A stretch of 48,135 bases of DNA, from the NCBI GenBank assembly GCA_964629965.1, contig CAZVRZ010000021.1, positions 1 through 48,135 of the forward strand, written 5' to 3'. The stretch's first letter is position 1; the number at the start of each line of letters is the position of its first letter. A program made the position numbers and the translations under genes. Below, piece by piece: positions 25,715-34,241 of this stretch. The notes below the pieces were generated by a model that worked only from the letters and a program-made list of their open reading frames with translations, was not told the DNA's origin and ran no database searches. The stretch comes from CAZVRZ01 sp964629965. GTDB taxonomy: Bacteria; Chloroflexota; Anaerolineae; Anaerolineales; UBA4823.

Positions 25715-26671
25715 ATGTCTACAGCCGAACCGGTTCTCTCGACAAACTCCCTGGTGCCAGACGAATTGGAGGCGCCTCCCCTCACCCTGGGTCAATTAGC
25801 CTGGCGGCGTTTTCGCCGGCACCAGATGGCAATGTTCGGTACTGTTGTCCTGACCATCTTGTTCATTTACTCTTTTGGTGGGTCGCTGGTTTTTACGGAA
25901 GATTATGCCAATAATACAGACACCACCTTACGCCTGTCGCCGCCGTCGCTCCAGCATCCTTTTGGTACTGATTCTATTGGCCGCGATATCCTGGCGCGTA
26001 CGATTTATGGCGGCCAGATATCGATGTTGATTGGATTGACTGCCGTCTTGATCGAAACATTTGTCGGCATCATGGTCGGAGCGATTGCCGGGTACTATGG
26101 CGGCCTGGTTGATAGCCTGCTGATGCGGATTACCGAGGCCATGTTGAACATCCCCGAAATCTTTTTGCTGATCGTGATGGCCAAGTTCTTTGGCGGCAAG
26201 ATCCCTGGAATTGAGATGCTGGGCCGTACTTTTAGCGGTAGCGTGATTGTGATTATTCTGATCATTGGCATGACCAGTTGGATGTACCTGGCGCGTATTG
26301 TGCGCGCCGAGTTCCTCTCGATCAAGGAGAATGAATTTATCCTGGCGGCGCGGGCCACCGGTACGCCCAATTGGCAAATCATCTTTTTACACATCCTGCC
26401 CAACAGCATTGCCCCGATCGTAGTTTCAGCTACCTTGGGCGTGGCGAATGCTATTCTGGCAGAAGCCTACATCAGTTTTCTTGGCCTGGGCGTGCAGCCT
26501 CCTACTGCCACCTGGGGTAACATGTTGGATGGAGCCAATAATTACCTGGAATCGGCACCCTGGTTGTGGTTTTTCCCAGGTTTACTCATTCTGTTGACCG
26601 TTCTGAGTATCAACTTCTTGGGTGACGGTTTGCGGGATGCTTTAGATCCGCGCAGTAAAACAGTTGGATGA
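25715..26671 (+). CDS. ABC transporter permease, DppC-like
   Basis: A 318-residue permease from ATG 25715. The cytoplasmic N-terminus (LTLGQLAWRRFRRHQMAMFG) and following first helix are typical of DppC/OppC. HPFGTDSIGRDILARTIYGG is the conserved segment before the permease core, and the EAA loop is FILAARATGTPNWQIIFLHI. It pairs with the DppB-like subunit. ATG 25715 is preferred over 25661 because the earlier frame would overlap the preceding gene by ~47 bp with unrelated residues. Its stop overlaps the ATPase start (ATGA). Confidence 0.93.
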   Translation: MSTAEPVLSTNSLVPDELEAPPLTLGQLAWRRFRRHQMAMFGTVVLTILFIYSFGGSLVFTEDYANNTDTTLRLSPPSLQHPFGTDSIGRDILARTIYGGQISMLIGLTAVLIETFVGIMVGAIAGYYGGLVDSLLMRITEAMLNIPEIFLLIVMAKFFGGKIPGIEMLGRTFSGSVIVIILIIGMTSWMYLARIVRAEFLSIKENEFILAARATGTPNWQIIFLHILPNSIAPIVVSATLGVANAILAEAYISFLGLGVQPPTATWGNMLDGANNYLESAPWLWFFPGLLILLTVLSINFLGDGLRDALDPRSKTVG

Positions 26672-27681
26672 ACACACAAAACAAGATGGATACCTTACTT
26701 CAAGTCACAGATCTTTGCACTCGCTTTCATACCCCTGAAGGCATCGTATACGCGGTCAACGGTATTACTCTTGAAGTGAAAGAAGGGGAAACCGTTGCGA
26801 TTGTGGGTGAGAGCGGCTGTGGTAAGTCGGTCAGCATGATGTCGATCTTGCGCCTGATCCCTATTCCGCCAGGTCAAATTGCCAGGGGACGCGTCGTTTA
26901 TCGTGGCCAGGATATGCTAACTAAAACAGAAGATGAAATGGAGCAGGTGCGCGGCAAAGAGATTGCCATGATCTTCCAAGACCCGATGACGTCTCTTAAC
27001 CCTGTTTTGACCATTGGACGGCAATTGACTGAATCGCTGCGTACCCACCTGATGTTGAGTAAAGATGCTGCTGAAAAGAAGGCGGTCGAGATGCTGGAGC
27101 AGGTAGGAATTTCTGACGCGGCACAGCGTCTCAAGGATTACCCGCACCAGTTTTCTGGAGGTATGCGCCAGCGGGTGATGATTGCCATGGCGCTGGCTTG
27201 CAATCCCAGCCTATTGATCGCGGATGAGCCAACCACCGCCTTGGATGTGACCATCCAGGCCCAGATCGTGGAGCTGGTCGAGCATCTCCGCTCTCAATTG
27301 CATATGGCCATCATCTGGATCACGCACGATCTGGGTGTGGTTGCCGGCCTGGCAGACCGGGTGATCGTCATGTATGCCGGCTTCATTGTGGAAGAAGCGC
27401 GGGTAGATGAGCTTTATGAAGACCCTCGCCATCCTTACACCACGGCCTTATTGAATGCCTTACCGCGCATCGACCGGCGGCGCGCTCATCGCCTGAAATC
27501 GATACCCGGTTCACCCCCTAATCTATTGGTGGAACCGAAAGGCTGCCCATTCATGCCGCGCTGTGAATATGCTGTTGACCGTTGTAAAAAGGATAATCCA
27601 GCGTTGACTCCCACGGATCCTGACAGCGAGCATCACCGGGCTGCCTGCTGGGTCGATATTCGGACGGGGGTGGAGCGATGA
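26668..27681 (+). CDS. ABC transporter ATP-binding protein, DppD-like
   Basis: The 337-residue ATPase contains Walker A GESGCGKS, the Q-loop IFQDPMTSLNP, signature FSGGMRQRV, Walker B LLIADEPTTALDV and the H-loop ITHDLG. The C-terminal oligopeptide-transporter extension ends with the Cys-bearing GCPFMPRCEYAVDRCKK, which in homologues holds an iron-sulfur cluster. It powers import together with the DppF-like partner, and its coding region overlaps both neighbours by 4 bp, indicating tight coupling in one operon. Confidence 0.95.
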   Translation: MNTQNKMDTLLQVTDLCTRFHTPEGIVYAVNGITLEVKEGETVAIVGESGCGKSVSMMSILRLIPIPPGQIARGRVVYRGQDMLTKTEDEMEQVRGKEIAMIFQDPMTSLNPVLTIGRQLTESLRTHLMLSKDAAEKKAVEMLEQVGISDAAQRLKDYPHQFSGGMRQRVMIAMALACNPSLLIADEPTTALDVTIQAQIVELVEHLRSQLHMAIIWITHDLGVVAGLADRVIVMYAGFIVEEARVDELYEDPRHPYTTALLNALPRIDRRRAHRLKSIPGSPPNLLVEPKGCPFMPRCEYAVDRCKKDNPALTPTDPDSEHHRAACWVDIRTGVER

Positions 27682-28655
27682 GCGAACCTTTGGTGATCGT
27701 TGAGAATCTTAAAAAGCATTTCTCGGTAACGCGAGGCGTTTTGTTTCAACACAAGATGGGAATGCTGCGTGCGGTGGATGGCATTTCGTTCGAGATTTCG
27801 CCTGGAGAAACCTTGGGCCTGGTGGGGGAGTCGGGTTGCGGTAAAACAACTGCCGGGCGTACTCTCTTGGGCTTGTATCCTGCCACCAGCGGCAAGGTTA
27901 TCATCGCGGGTCACAATGTGTTGGATGCGACGAAAAGCGAAATTCGTCTCATCCGGCGAAAAGCCCAGATGATCTTTCAGGATCCGTATGCTTCGCTTAA
28001 TCCCCGCTGGACGGTCAATTCCATCGTTGGCGAACCGCTGCGCGTACATCATCTCCTACCAGATAAAGAGGCTCGTACGGAGCGCATCAAGGAGCTGCTC
28101 AACCTGGTTGGGCTCAGCAGCCGGCTGATCAATCGCTTTCCGCACGAATTTTCCGGTGGACAGCGCCAACGCATTGGCATTGCCCGGGCGCTGGCCTCTG
28201 AGCCGCAGTTCATCGTCTGTGATGAGCCGATTTCGGCCCTGGATGTCTCTATCCAGGCGCAGGTAGTGAACCTGCTCGAAAACCTGCAAGACCAGTTTGG
28301 CCTGACCTACCTGTTCATTGCGCATGATTTGAGCATGGTGCGCCACATCTGCGACCGCGTGGCGGTTATGTACCTGGGTTTGATCGTTGAAATGGGGGAT
28401 CGGGATGACCTTTACGAGAATCCCCTGCATCCTTACACCCAGGCGCTGCTATCGGCTGTTCCAATCCCTGATCCCAAGAAAGACCGGGTGCGGCATCGTA
28501 CGATCTTGACCGGCGATGTGCCCAGCCCTACCAATCCACCGGCGGGCTGCCGTTTTCACCCGCGCTGCCCGATCGTCGTCGATGATTGCAAACAGGTAGT
28601 GCCCGAGTGGCGCGAGGTTACCGGCAGTCATTGGGTGGCTTGCCACCGGGCATGA
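27678..28655 (+). CDS. ABC transporter ATP-binding protein, DppF-like
   Basis: A 325-residue ATPase with Walker A GESGCGKT, Q-loop IFQDPYASLNPRW, signature FSGGQRQRIGIARALA, Walker B FIVCDEPISALDV and the C-terminal Cys-containing block GCRFHPRCPIVVDDCKQ. The N-terminal substrate-domain-facing region (VTRGVLFQHKMGMLRAVDGI) is typical of DppF/OppF. It forms a heterodimer with the preceding ATPase. ATG 27678 overlaps the upstream stop by 4 bp, and the nucleotidyltransferase gene starts 1 bp after its stop. Confidence 0.95.
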   Translation: MSEPLVIVENLKKHFSVTRGVLFQHKMGMLRAVDGISFEISPGETLGLVGESGCGKTTAGRTLLGLYPATSGKVIIAGHNVLDATKSEIRLIRRKAQMIFQDPYASLNPRWTVNSIVGEPLRVHHLLPDKEARTERIKELLNLVGLSSRLINRFPHEFSGGQRQRIGIARALASEPQFIVCDEPISALDVSIQAQVVNLLENLQDQFGLTYLFIAHDLSMVRHICDRVAVMYLGLIVEMGDRDDLYENPLHPYTQALLSAVPIPDPKKDRVRHRTILTGDVPSPTNPPAGCRFHPRCPIVVDDCKQVVPEWREVTGSHWVACHRA

Positions 28656-28656
28656 T

Positions 28657-29487
28657 ATGGCTCAGCAGGCTCTGACCCAAAGATTGGTCGACCTTTTTGC
28701 TGCCCAACCGCAGGTGGAAGCGGTGGCATTAGGCGGCTCGCGGACTAACGCTGTTGGTGATTCGTTTTCCGATATCGACTTATACGTGTATACCCGCTCT
28801 GATATTCCTCTGGAAGAGCGGCGGTTGATCGTCCAAAAAGCTGGCGGTGCCTCGCGGGCGGACCTGGGACTGCTCTATTGGGGACCGGGCGACGAATGGT
28901 TCGATGCCGAAAGCGGCACCGAAGTGGATGTGGTTTACTTCGATATCCAATGGATGCAAGCGCAGATCGACCGTATCCTGCGCCTGCGCCAACCTGGCCT
29001 GGGCTACTCCACTTGTTTTTGGCATACTATCTTGCAATCGCAGCCGCTCTATGATCCATATGCTTGGTATGCAGGGTTGCTTTCCTATTGTCAGCAGCCA
29101 TACCCGGAGGATCTGCGGCAGAATATTGTCGCTTTCAACCACCCGGTACTGCGCTCAATCATCCCAGCCTACGCCCACCAGCTTGAAAAAGCTTTCCACC
29201 GGCATGATCTGGTCAGTATAAATCACCGCCTGGCTGCTCTGTTGGCGAGCTATTTCGATGTGATTTTTGCAGTGAACCGCTTGCCGCACCCAGGCGAAAA
29301 ACGGCTGATCTCCCTGGTGCAGGCTCACTGCCACACGCTGCCGCCGGGGATGGTTCCCGATCTAGAAGCGCTCCTGGCTGCCGCCTCTGGCAACGACGAT
29401 CATTTGTTGCAGCATTTGAGCTGCTTATTAGATCGCCTGGATGCCTGGTTGGCAGGCGAAGGTTTTTCTCTGGCAGGCAGTTCTTAG
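28657..29487 (+). CDS. Nucleotidyltransferase-fold protein in the transporter operon
   Basis: The 276-residue protein has the polymerase-beta nucleotidyltransferase signature near its start: ALGGSRTNAVGDSFSDIDLY, with Gly 27-Ser 28 and metal-binding Asp 39 and Asp 41. The rest is largely helical (LRSIIPAYAHQLEKAFHRHD and following) and resembles the DUF4037-like helical domain. Related proteins adenylylate small molecules or proteins; whether this one does is unknown. It begins 1 bp after the ATPase stop, so it is likely co-transcribed with the importer, which could point to modification of the imported compound. The second MttB gene follows by 50 bp. Confidence 0.78.
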   Translation: MAQQALTQRLVDLFAAQPQVEAVALGGSRTNAVGDSFSDIDLYVYTRSDIPLEERRLIVQKAGGASRADLGLLYWGPGDEWFDAESGTEVDVVYFDIQWMQAQIDRILRLRQPGLGYSTCFWHTILQSQPLYDPYAWYAGLLSYCQQPYPEDLRQNIVAFNHPVLRSIIPAYAHQLEKAFHRHDLVSINHRLAALLASYFDVIFAVNRLPHPGEKRLISLVQAHCHTLPPGMVPDLEALLAAASGNDDHLLQHLSCLLDRLDAWLAGEGFSLAGSS

Positions 29488-29537
29488 CCTGCTCCAGCCT
29501 GGCAGTCATGCCGGCAGATGCTTTGCGAGAGGTAACA

Positions 29538-30950
29538 ATGACCCAGTTCGAACTTTTTCGGATCGAGCAGATTCAAGACATCCATCAAGCAACCTTACGT
29601 GTTTTACAGGAAACCGGCATTGTGCTGACTCACCCGGCGGCACGCCAGCTCCTGGCGAGCGCCGGCTGCACCCTGGCAGGCGAGCGCGTTCATCTGCCGG
29701 CCGAGCTGGTTGAAACCTGCATTGCGCGCTGCCCGCGACAGGTCACCTTGCATGGCCGGGCCGGCAGCAAGACCCTGGGAGATGGTTCGCTGAATTTCCA
29801 TAACCTGGGCGGCGCTCGCGACATCTATGACGAGCGGCTGGGCGCGGCTCGTTATGCAACCTTGCAGGATTTGCATGATGCCACCCGCCTGTTAGATGCG
29901 CTGCCCAACTGCACGACCATTGTCCCGTTTTTTACCCCCCAGGATGTTCCCGGCCCTTTGATGTCTTTGAGCATGTACCGGCATACCCTGCCTTTCACGA
30001 CCAAACCGGTCCAGGGGCCAGGCGTGCAAACCGCCTGCGAAGTGCGCTACGCGGCGCGCCTGGTTGAAGTGCTGGGCAATCCGGAGAACTGGTTGTCGCT
30101 GAGTGTTTCTCCGATCAGCCCGCTGACCTTCCCAGATGGTGGTGTGCAGGCGATGATGGAAATTGCCCGGTTGGGCATCCCTTTTGGCCCGCTGCCTTGC
30201 CCTACCGGCGGCACCACAGCGCCGATGTCGATTTCGGGCGCCTTGACGCAGCAGAACGCGGAAATATTGGCTTCCATCGTCCTAGCCCAGTTGGTTCGCC
30301 CTGAATTACCGGTCATTTACTGTGGGCGGCTGGCAATGATGGAACCTCGCACCGGCGGCTCGGTGTGGGGCGGCGTCGAAATGGGCCTGGCCTCGGCTGG
30401 GACGGTCCAAATCGCCCATTATTATGAGGTGCCGGTCAATGTATATGGCTTCTCGACGAACTCGCATGCCATTGATGTGCAGAACGGTTATGAACGAGCC
30501 CTGAACATGCTCTTGCCTGCCCTGGCGGGCGCAGATGAGCTTTCTGGCATAGGTGAGTACGAAGCAGGTGTGATCAGTTCATTTGCCCAGATGGTGCTGG
30601 ATAATGAATTTGCCGGCAGCATCCGGCGCGTACGCCAGGGCATCTCAACCGAACCAGACGCCCTGGCGGTGGATCTGATCGCCTCGGTCATGGCAGCCGG
30701 CAGAAACTTTGCCGCCGAGCGGCACACGGTGCGCTACCTGCGTGGGGGAGAAGTGTTTATCACTCGCCTGGCAGAGCGAGGTGGGCGGGAGGCCTGGGAA
30801 CAGGACGGCCGGCGTGGAATGCTGGAACGGGCTCAGTACGAAGCAGAACGCATCTTGCGCGAACACCAGGTGCTCCCCCTGGAAGTCCACCAGGAACGTG
30901 AGTTGGATGCCATTATGGCCGCGGCGGCAGTTGAATTGACCTCCCAATAG
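29538..30950 (+). CDS. MttB-family methyltransferase, non-pyrrolysine type (copy 2)
   Basis: A 470-residue paralogue of the MttB-like protein upstream. Shared blocks include IQDIHQATLRVLQETGIVLT, LNFHNLGGARDIYD, PTGGTTAPMSISGALTQQNA and PELPVIYCGRLA, aligning with the corresponding segments of copy 1. No in-frame UAG is present, so it is of the non-pyrrolysine type. GAGAGGTAAC lies before ATG 29538. It is the last gene of the importer cluster. Two divergent MttB homologues around one importer suggest either sequential demethylation steps or different substrates. No corrinoid protein or corrinoid:folate methyltransferase gene is nearby. Confidence 0.88.
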   Translation: MTQFELFRIEQIQDIHQATLRVLQETGIVLTHPAARQLLASAGCTLAGERVHLPAELVETCIARCPRQVTLHGRAGSKTLGDGSLNFHNLGGARDIYDERLGAARYATLQDLHDATRLLDALPNCTTIVPFFTPQDVPGPLMSLSMYRHTLPFTTKPVQGPGVQTACEVRYAARLVEVLGNPENWLSLSVSPISPLTFPDGGVQAMMEIARLGIPFGPLPCPTGGTTAPMSISGALTQQNAEILASIVLAQLVRPELPVIYCGRLAMMEPRTGGSVWGGVEMGLASAGTVQIAHYYEVPVNVYGFSTNSHAIDVQNGYERALNMLLPALAGADELSGIGEYEAGVISSFAQMVLDNEFAGSIRRVRQGISTEPDALAVDLIASVMAAGRNFAAERHTVRYLRGGEVFITRLAERGGREAWEQDGRRGMLERAQYEAERILREHQVLPLEVHQERELDAIMAAAAVELTSQ

Positions 30951-30977
30951 TTCGCGGTCGATCTTGGAAATCGCGCC

Positions 30978-31006
30978 TTGACCAGCCCTCCCTCCGGGGC
31001 TACAAT
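30978..31006 (+). promoter_or_regulatory. Sigma-70-like promoter of the glyA-gcvT fusion gene
   Basis: TTGACC (30978-30983) and TACAAT (31001-31006) are separated by 17 bp, 45 bp before the start codon. This suggests that the fusion gene is transcribed separately from the importer cluster. Confidence 0.65.
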
Positions 31007-31050
31007 TCAATTATCCAGTATCAAATATTTCAAGACCCTAGGAGAGTGTC

Positions 31051-34000
31051 ATGGCAGATTTTCTTATTCGCGGCTCATACGCCGAGCTTGATCCCGAACT
31101 GTACGAGCTCAGCCAAATCGAAGCCGAGCGACAGTATCGCAAGCTGATCTTGATTCCCAGCGAGAGCAGCGCACCGCTGGCAGTGCGCGAGGCGCTCTCG
31201 ACCGCTTTTCACAACCTTTACGCAGAAGGTTACCCGGATGAAGAAACTCGCCTGTTCAGCCAGGAGGAGATCTTAGATTACCCGGCCCGCCTGGCGCATT
31301 TCCGGCGCTACAGCGACCCGCGCTATTACAAAGGCGTCGAATATGTTGATACGCTGGAAGCCCTGGCTCGCCGGCGCTGTGCAGAATTGTTTGCCGCCAA
31401 TGGATTTTCGCCGCAGGACATTTTTGTGAACGTGCAGGCGTTATCCGGCGGGCCCGCCAACAACGCGGTCTATCACGCCCTGGCGAACCCGGGCGATACC
31501 ATCATGGGAATGAACCTGCTGCATGGCGGGCACCTTTCGCATGGTTCGAGCGCCAACCGTTCTGGCAAGTACTACAACATCGTGCATTACACCGTCGATC
31601 CTGAAAGCGAGCAGATCAATTATGACGCTGTCGAAGCCTTGGCTCGCGAGCACAAACCCAAGTTCATCATTGCCGGATATTCATCTTATCCCTGGCAGGC
31701 GGACTGGAAGCGTTTCCGCGAGATCGCCGATGCAGTCGGTGCTTACCTGTTCGCTGACATTGCCCACGTGGCAGGATTAGTGGCCGGCGGTGCCTATCCT
31801 TCGCCGGTAGGCTACGCCCATGTCATCTCGTTCACCACCCACAAATCCTTGTGCGGCCCGCGCGGCGCCTGTATATTGACCACGGATGCTGCCCTGGCGC
31901 GCAAGATCGACCGGGCTGTGTTCCCTGGCGAGCAAGGCGGCCCGCACGTCAACGTGTTTGCCGCCCTGGCATTGACTTTCAAGCTAGCGAAAACCGACCA
32001 GTTCAGGCAGTTCCAGGCGCAGGTTGTCAAGAACTGCGCGGCTTTTACCGCTCAATTGGGAGCCCGCGGTTTATGCATCCCTTACAAGGGCACCGATACT
32101 CACCTGATGTGCCTCGACACCAGCGCCCACACCGGCCCAGATGGCGCCGGGTTGTCGGGCGATATGGCTGCTCGGATGCTCGATATCGCCGGGATCGTCT
32201 GCAACCGCAATACGCTGCCGAAGGATACCTCGGCCGCCGATCCCTCGGGCATTCGCATGGGTTCCGGGTGGGTGACCCAGCGTGGATTCAAGGAAGCCGA
32301 GATGGTCCAGTTGGCGGATATCGTCGCCGATGTGGTGCTGGCTACCACGCCCTATTATCAGGAAGGGCGCAAAGGCGCCCTGCGTCGCGCCAAAGTGGAT
32401 TTCACTGTGTTCGAGCAGGCCCGCCTGCGGGTGCGAGACCTGGCAGAAAAAGCCGGGATCGATTTCACGCCAACCCGGCATGGTTATCCCCATTTCTACC
32501 ACATTGATGACCAACCTTCAGCGGGCGATTGGTGTGCTTTTACGCTCAGAGGCGCCCGAACGCGTTCCTACGTGAATTTCGTGATCAGCAGCGACGCGGA
32601 AGCCTTGCAGGCAGGTGATAGCCAGTTGACCAGGCTGCACACTCCCCAGGGCGAGGTGGACGGCGTGTTGACCTGTGTTTCACCGCACGAGTTTCGCTTG
32701 AGCGTTCCGGCGGAGCGGGCTGGATTGGCCGCTGCCTGGCTGCGGGATCTCTCCGATGGTTTCGTGGTCTTCGATGCCGATCCCGAGCGCAAAATCCCCG
32801 GACCGGTGATCGTGGAAGAAGCGAACGTTGCGCCCATGACCAGCGCGACGGGCGAGCGCCTGAGCGCAGCCAAGCCTTACGCAGCCGGCGCTGCTATGCC
32901 TTCCGGTGCAGCGCTGCCGCCATTCCTGTGGGAAGAGAAAGAAGCGGAACTGCGCTTCACGCCGGTCAACCAGGTGCATAAGCAGTTGGGAGCCAAGATG
33001 ATCCCGTTTGCCGGTTGGGAAATGCCCGTCTGGTACACCTCCGTTGTAGAAGAACACATGGCGGTGCGCCAGGCTGCTGGCCTGTTCGATGTGGCTCACA
33101 TGGGCGTTTACCAGGCCGAAGGACCCGATGCGGCCATTTTCTTGGACAGCGTGGTCGGCAATGATATCAGCGCCCTGGCTTTGGGCGAATCCTGCTATAC
33201 CCATTTCCTTGACCCACAGGCCAACGTTATCGATGATCTGTTGATCTATCACCGGGGAGAGCACAAATTCCTGGTGGTGGTTAATGCCTCCAACGATGAC
33301 AAGGACTGGGCCTGGTTGAATGCGGTGCGGGAAGGCCGCGTGATGGTGGATGCCAGCAACCCCGGCGGGCGCGCTTATGGGCGAGGCGTGATCTTGCGCA
33401 ACCTGCGCGACCCCCAAGAAGGAGCCGATATGCGCGTCGATATTGCCGTGCAAGGGCCGCGCTCGCGGGATATCCTGCTGGCCTTGGGCTGCGATGCGGC
33501 TGCTCGCCGCCGGATTATGAAACTGAAGCGCACCGAGCTTTGCGAAGCGGTTGTGGGAGGTTTCGACCTGGTGGTGTCACGCACCGGTTATACCGGTGAG
33601 AAGATGGCCTTTGAGTTGTTTATCCATCCGGATAAGTCCGCAGAATTCTTCCAGGCCTTGCTCCAGGTAGGGCAGCCTATGGGCATCAAGCCATGTGGCT
33701 TGGGGGCGCGCGACTCGCTGCGCACTGAAGCCGGCCTGCCGCTCTACGGTCACGAGATGGGTGGAGACTTGAACCTGGGCGTGGGCGCTGCTGGTTTTGG
33801 CGCCTATGTGAAAACATACAAGCCCTGGTTCATCGGTAGAGAAGCCTTCCTGGCGCAGGAAGCCGGGCGGAAGAGCGAGGTGATCCGCTTCCGTTTCAAT
33901 GAAAAAGGCGTGCGCATGGCGCACCTGCATGATCCGGTGCTGGATAAGCGCGGCCGGGTGATCGGTGTGGTGACTAGCTGTGCCGTGGACCGGGATGGTT

Positions 34001-34173
34001 TCTTGACGGGCCAGGCTTTGCTGGAGGTCAAAAGCGCCGATGAGGGCAGTGCCATCTTTATCTTCCAGGGTGCATCCAAGGAAGCCAGCAAGGCCCCTGC
34101 CGGGTTGAAGATGGGCGATCGCGCCACCTTGCCCACGCCTGCCACGGTGGTCAGCCGTTTTGCCAGGCTGTGA
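31051..34173 (+). CDS. Fused serine hydroxymethyltransferase and glycine cleavage T protein
   Basis: One 1040-residue frame encodes two enzymes. Residues ~1-470 form serine hydroxymethyltransferase: YAEGYP, VNVQALSGGPANNAVY, HGGHLSHGSS and the PLP lysine K265 in FTTHKSLCGPRGA. It interconverts serine and glycine with tetrahydrofolate. Residues ~636-1040 form GcvT aminomethyltransferase: PFAGWEMPVWYTSVVEEHM, GLFDVAHMG, SRTGYTGEKMAFELF and LRTEAGLPLYGHEMGG. It moves the aminomethyl unit from lipoyl-H protein to folate. The SHMT half has an extra ~26 residues between YAEGYP and KGVEYVD, and ~160 residues of unassigned sequence (about 480-635) join the halves. AGGAG precedes ATG 31051. The gcvH, gcvPA and gcvPB genes nearby complete the complex. 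Confidence 0.93.
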   Translation: MADFLIRGSYAELDPELYELSQIEAERQYRKLILIPSESSAPLAVREALSTAFHNLYAEGYPDEETRLFSQEEILDYPARLAHFRRYSDPRYYKGVEYVDTLEALARRRCAELFAANGFSPQDIFVNVQALSGGPANNAVYHALANPGDTIMGMNLLHGGHLSHGSSANRSGKYYNIVHYTVDPESEQINYDAVEALAREHKPKFIIAGYSSYPWQADWKRFREIADAVGAYLFADIAHVAGLVAGGAYPSPVGYAHVISFTTHKSLCGPRGACILTTDAALARKIDRAVFPGEQGGPHVNVFAALALTFKLAKTDQFRQFQAQVVKNCAAFTAQLGARGLCIPYKGTDTHLMCLDTSAHTGPDGAGLSGDMAARMLDIAGIVCNRNTLPKDTSAADPSGIRMGSGWVTQRGFKEAEMVQLADIVADVVLATTPYYQEGRKGALRRAKVDFTVFEQARLRVRDLAEKAGIDFTPTRHGYPHFYHIDDQPSAGDWCAFTLRGARTRSYVNFVISSDAEALQAGDSQLTRLHTPQGEVDGVLTCVSPHEFRLSVPAERAGLAAAWLRDLSDGFVVFDADPERKIPGPVIVEEANVAPMTSATGERLSAAKPYAAGAAMPSGAALPPFLWEEKEAELRFTPVNQVHKQLGAKMIPFAGWEMPVWYTSVVEEHMAVRQAAGLFDVAHMGVYQAEGPDAAIFLDSVVGNDISALALGESCYTHFLDPQANVIDDLLIYHRGEHKFLVVVNASNDDKDWAWLNAVREGRVMVDASNPGGRAYGRGVILRNLRDPQEGADMRVDIAVQGPRSRDILLALGCDAAARRRIMKLKRTELCEAVVGGFDLVVSRTGYTGEKMAFELFIHPDKSAEFFQALLQVGQPMGIKPCGLGARDSLRTEAGLPLYGHEMGGDLNLGVGAAGFGAYVKTYKPWFIGREAFLAQEAGRKSEVIRFRFNEKGVRMAHLHDPVLDKRGRVIGVVTSCAVDRDGFLTGQALLEVKSADEGSAIFIFQGASKEASKAPAGLKMGDRATLPTPATVVSRFARL

Positions 34174-34241
34174 GCAGCAGGCGTGATTGATTTGTTAAAT
34201 GGTATTCATATCTACTAGACTGAGAGGAGTGTGAAAACGTA

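Noticed and set aside
21268..30950. Pyrrolysine (in-frame UAG) in the MttB-like genes
   Set aside because: Both frames run to their stops without an internal TAG, so they belong to the non-pyrrolysine group.
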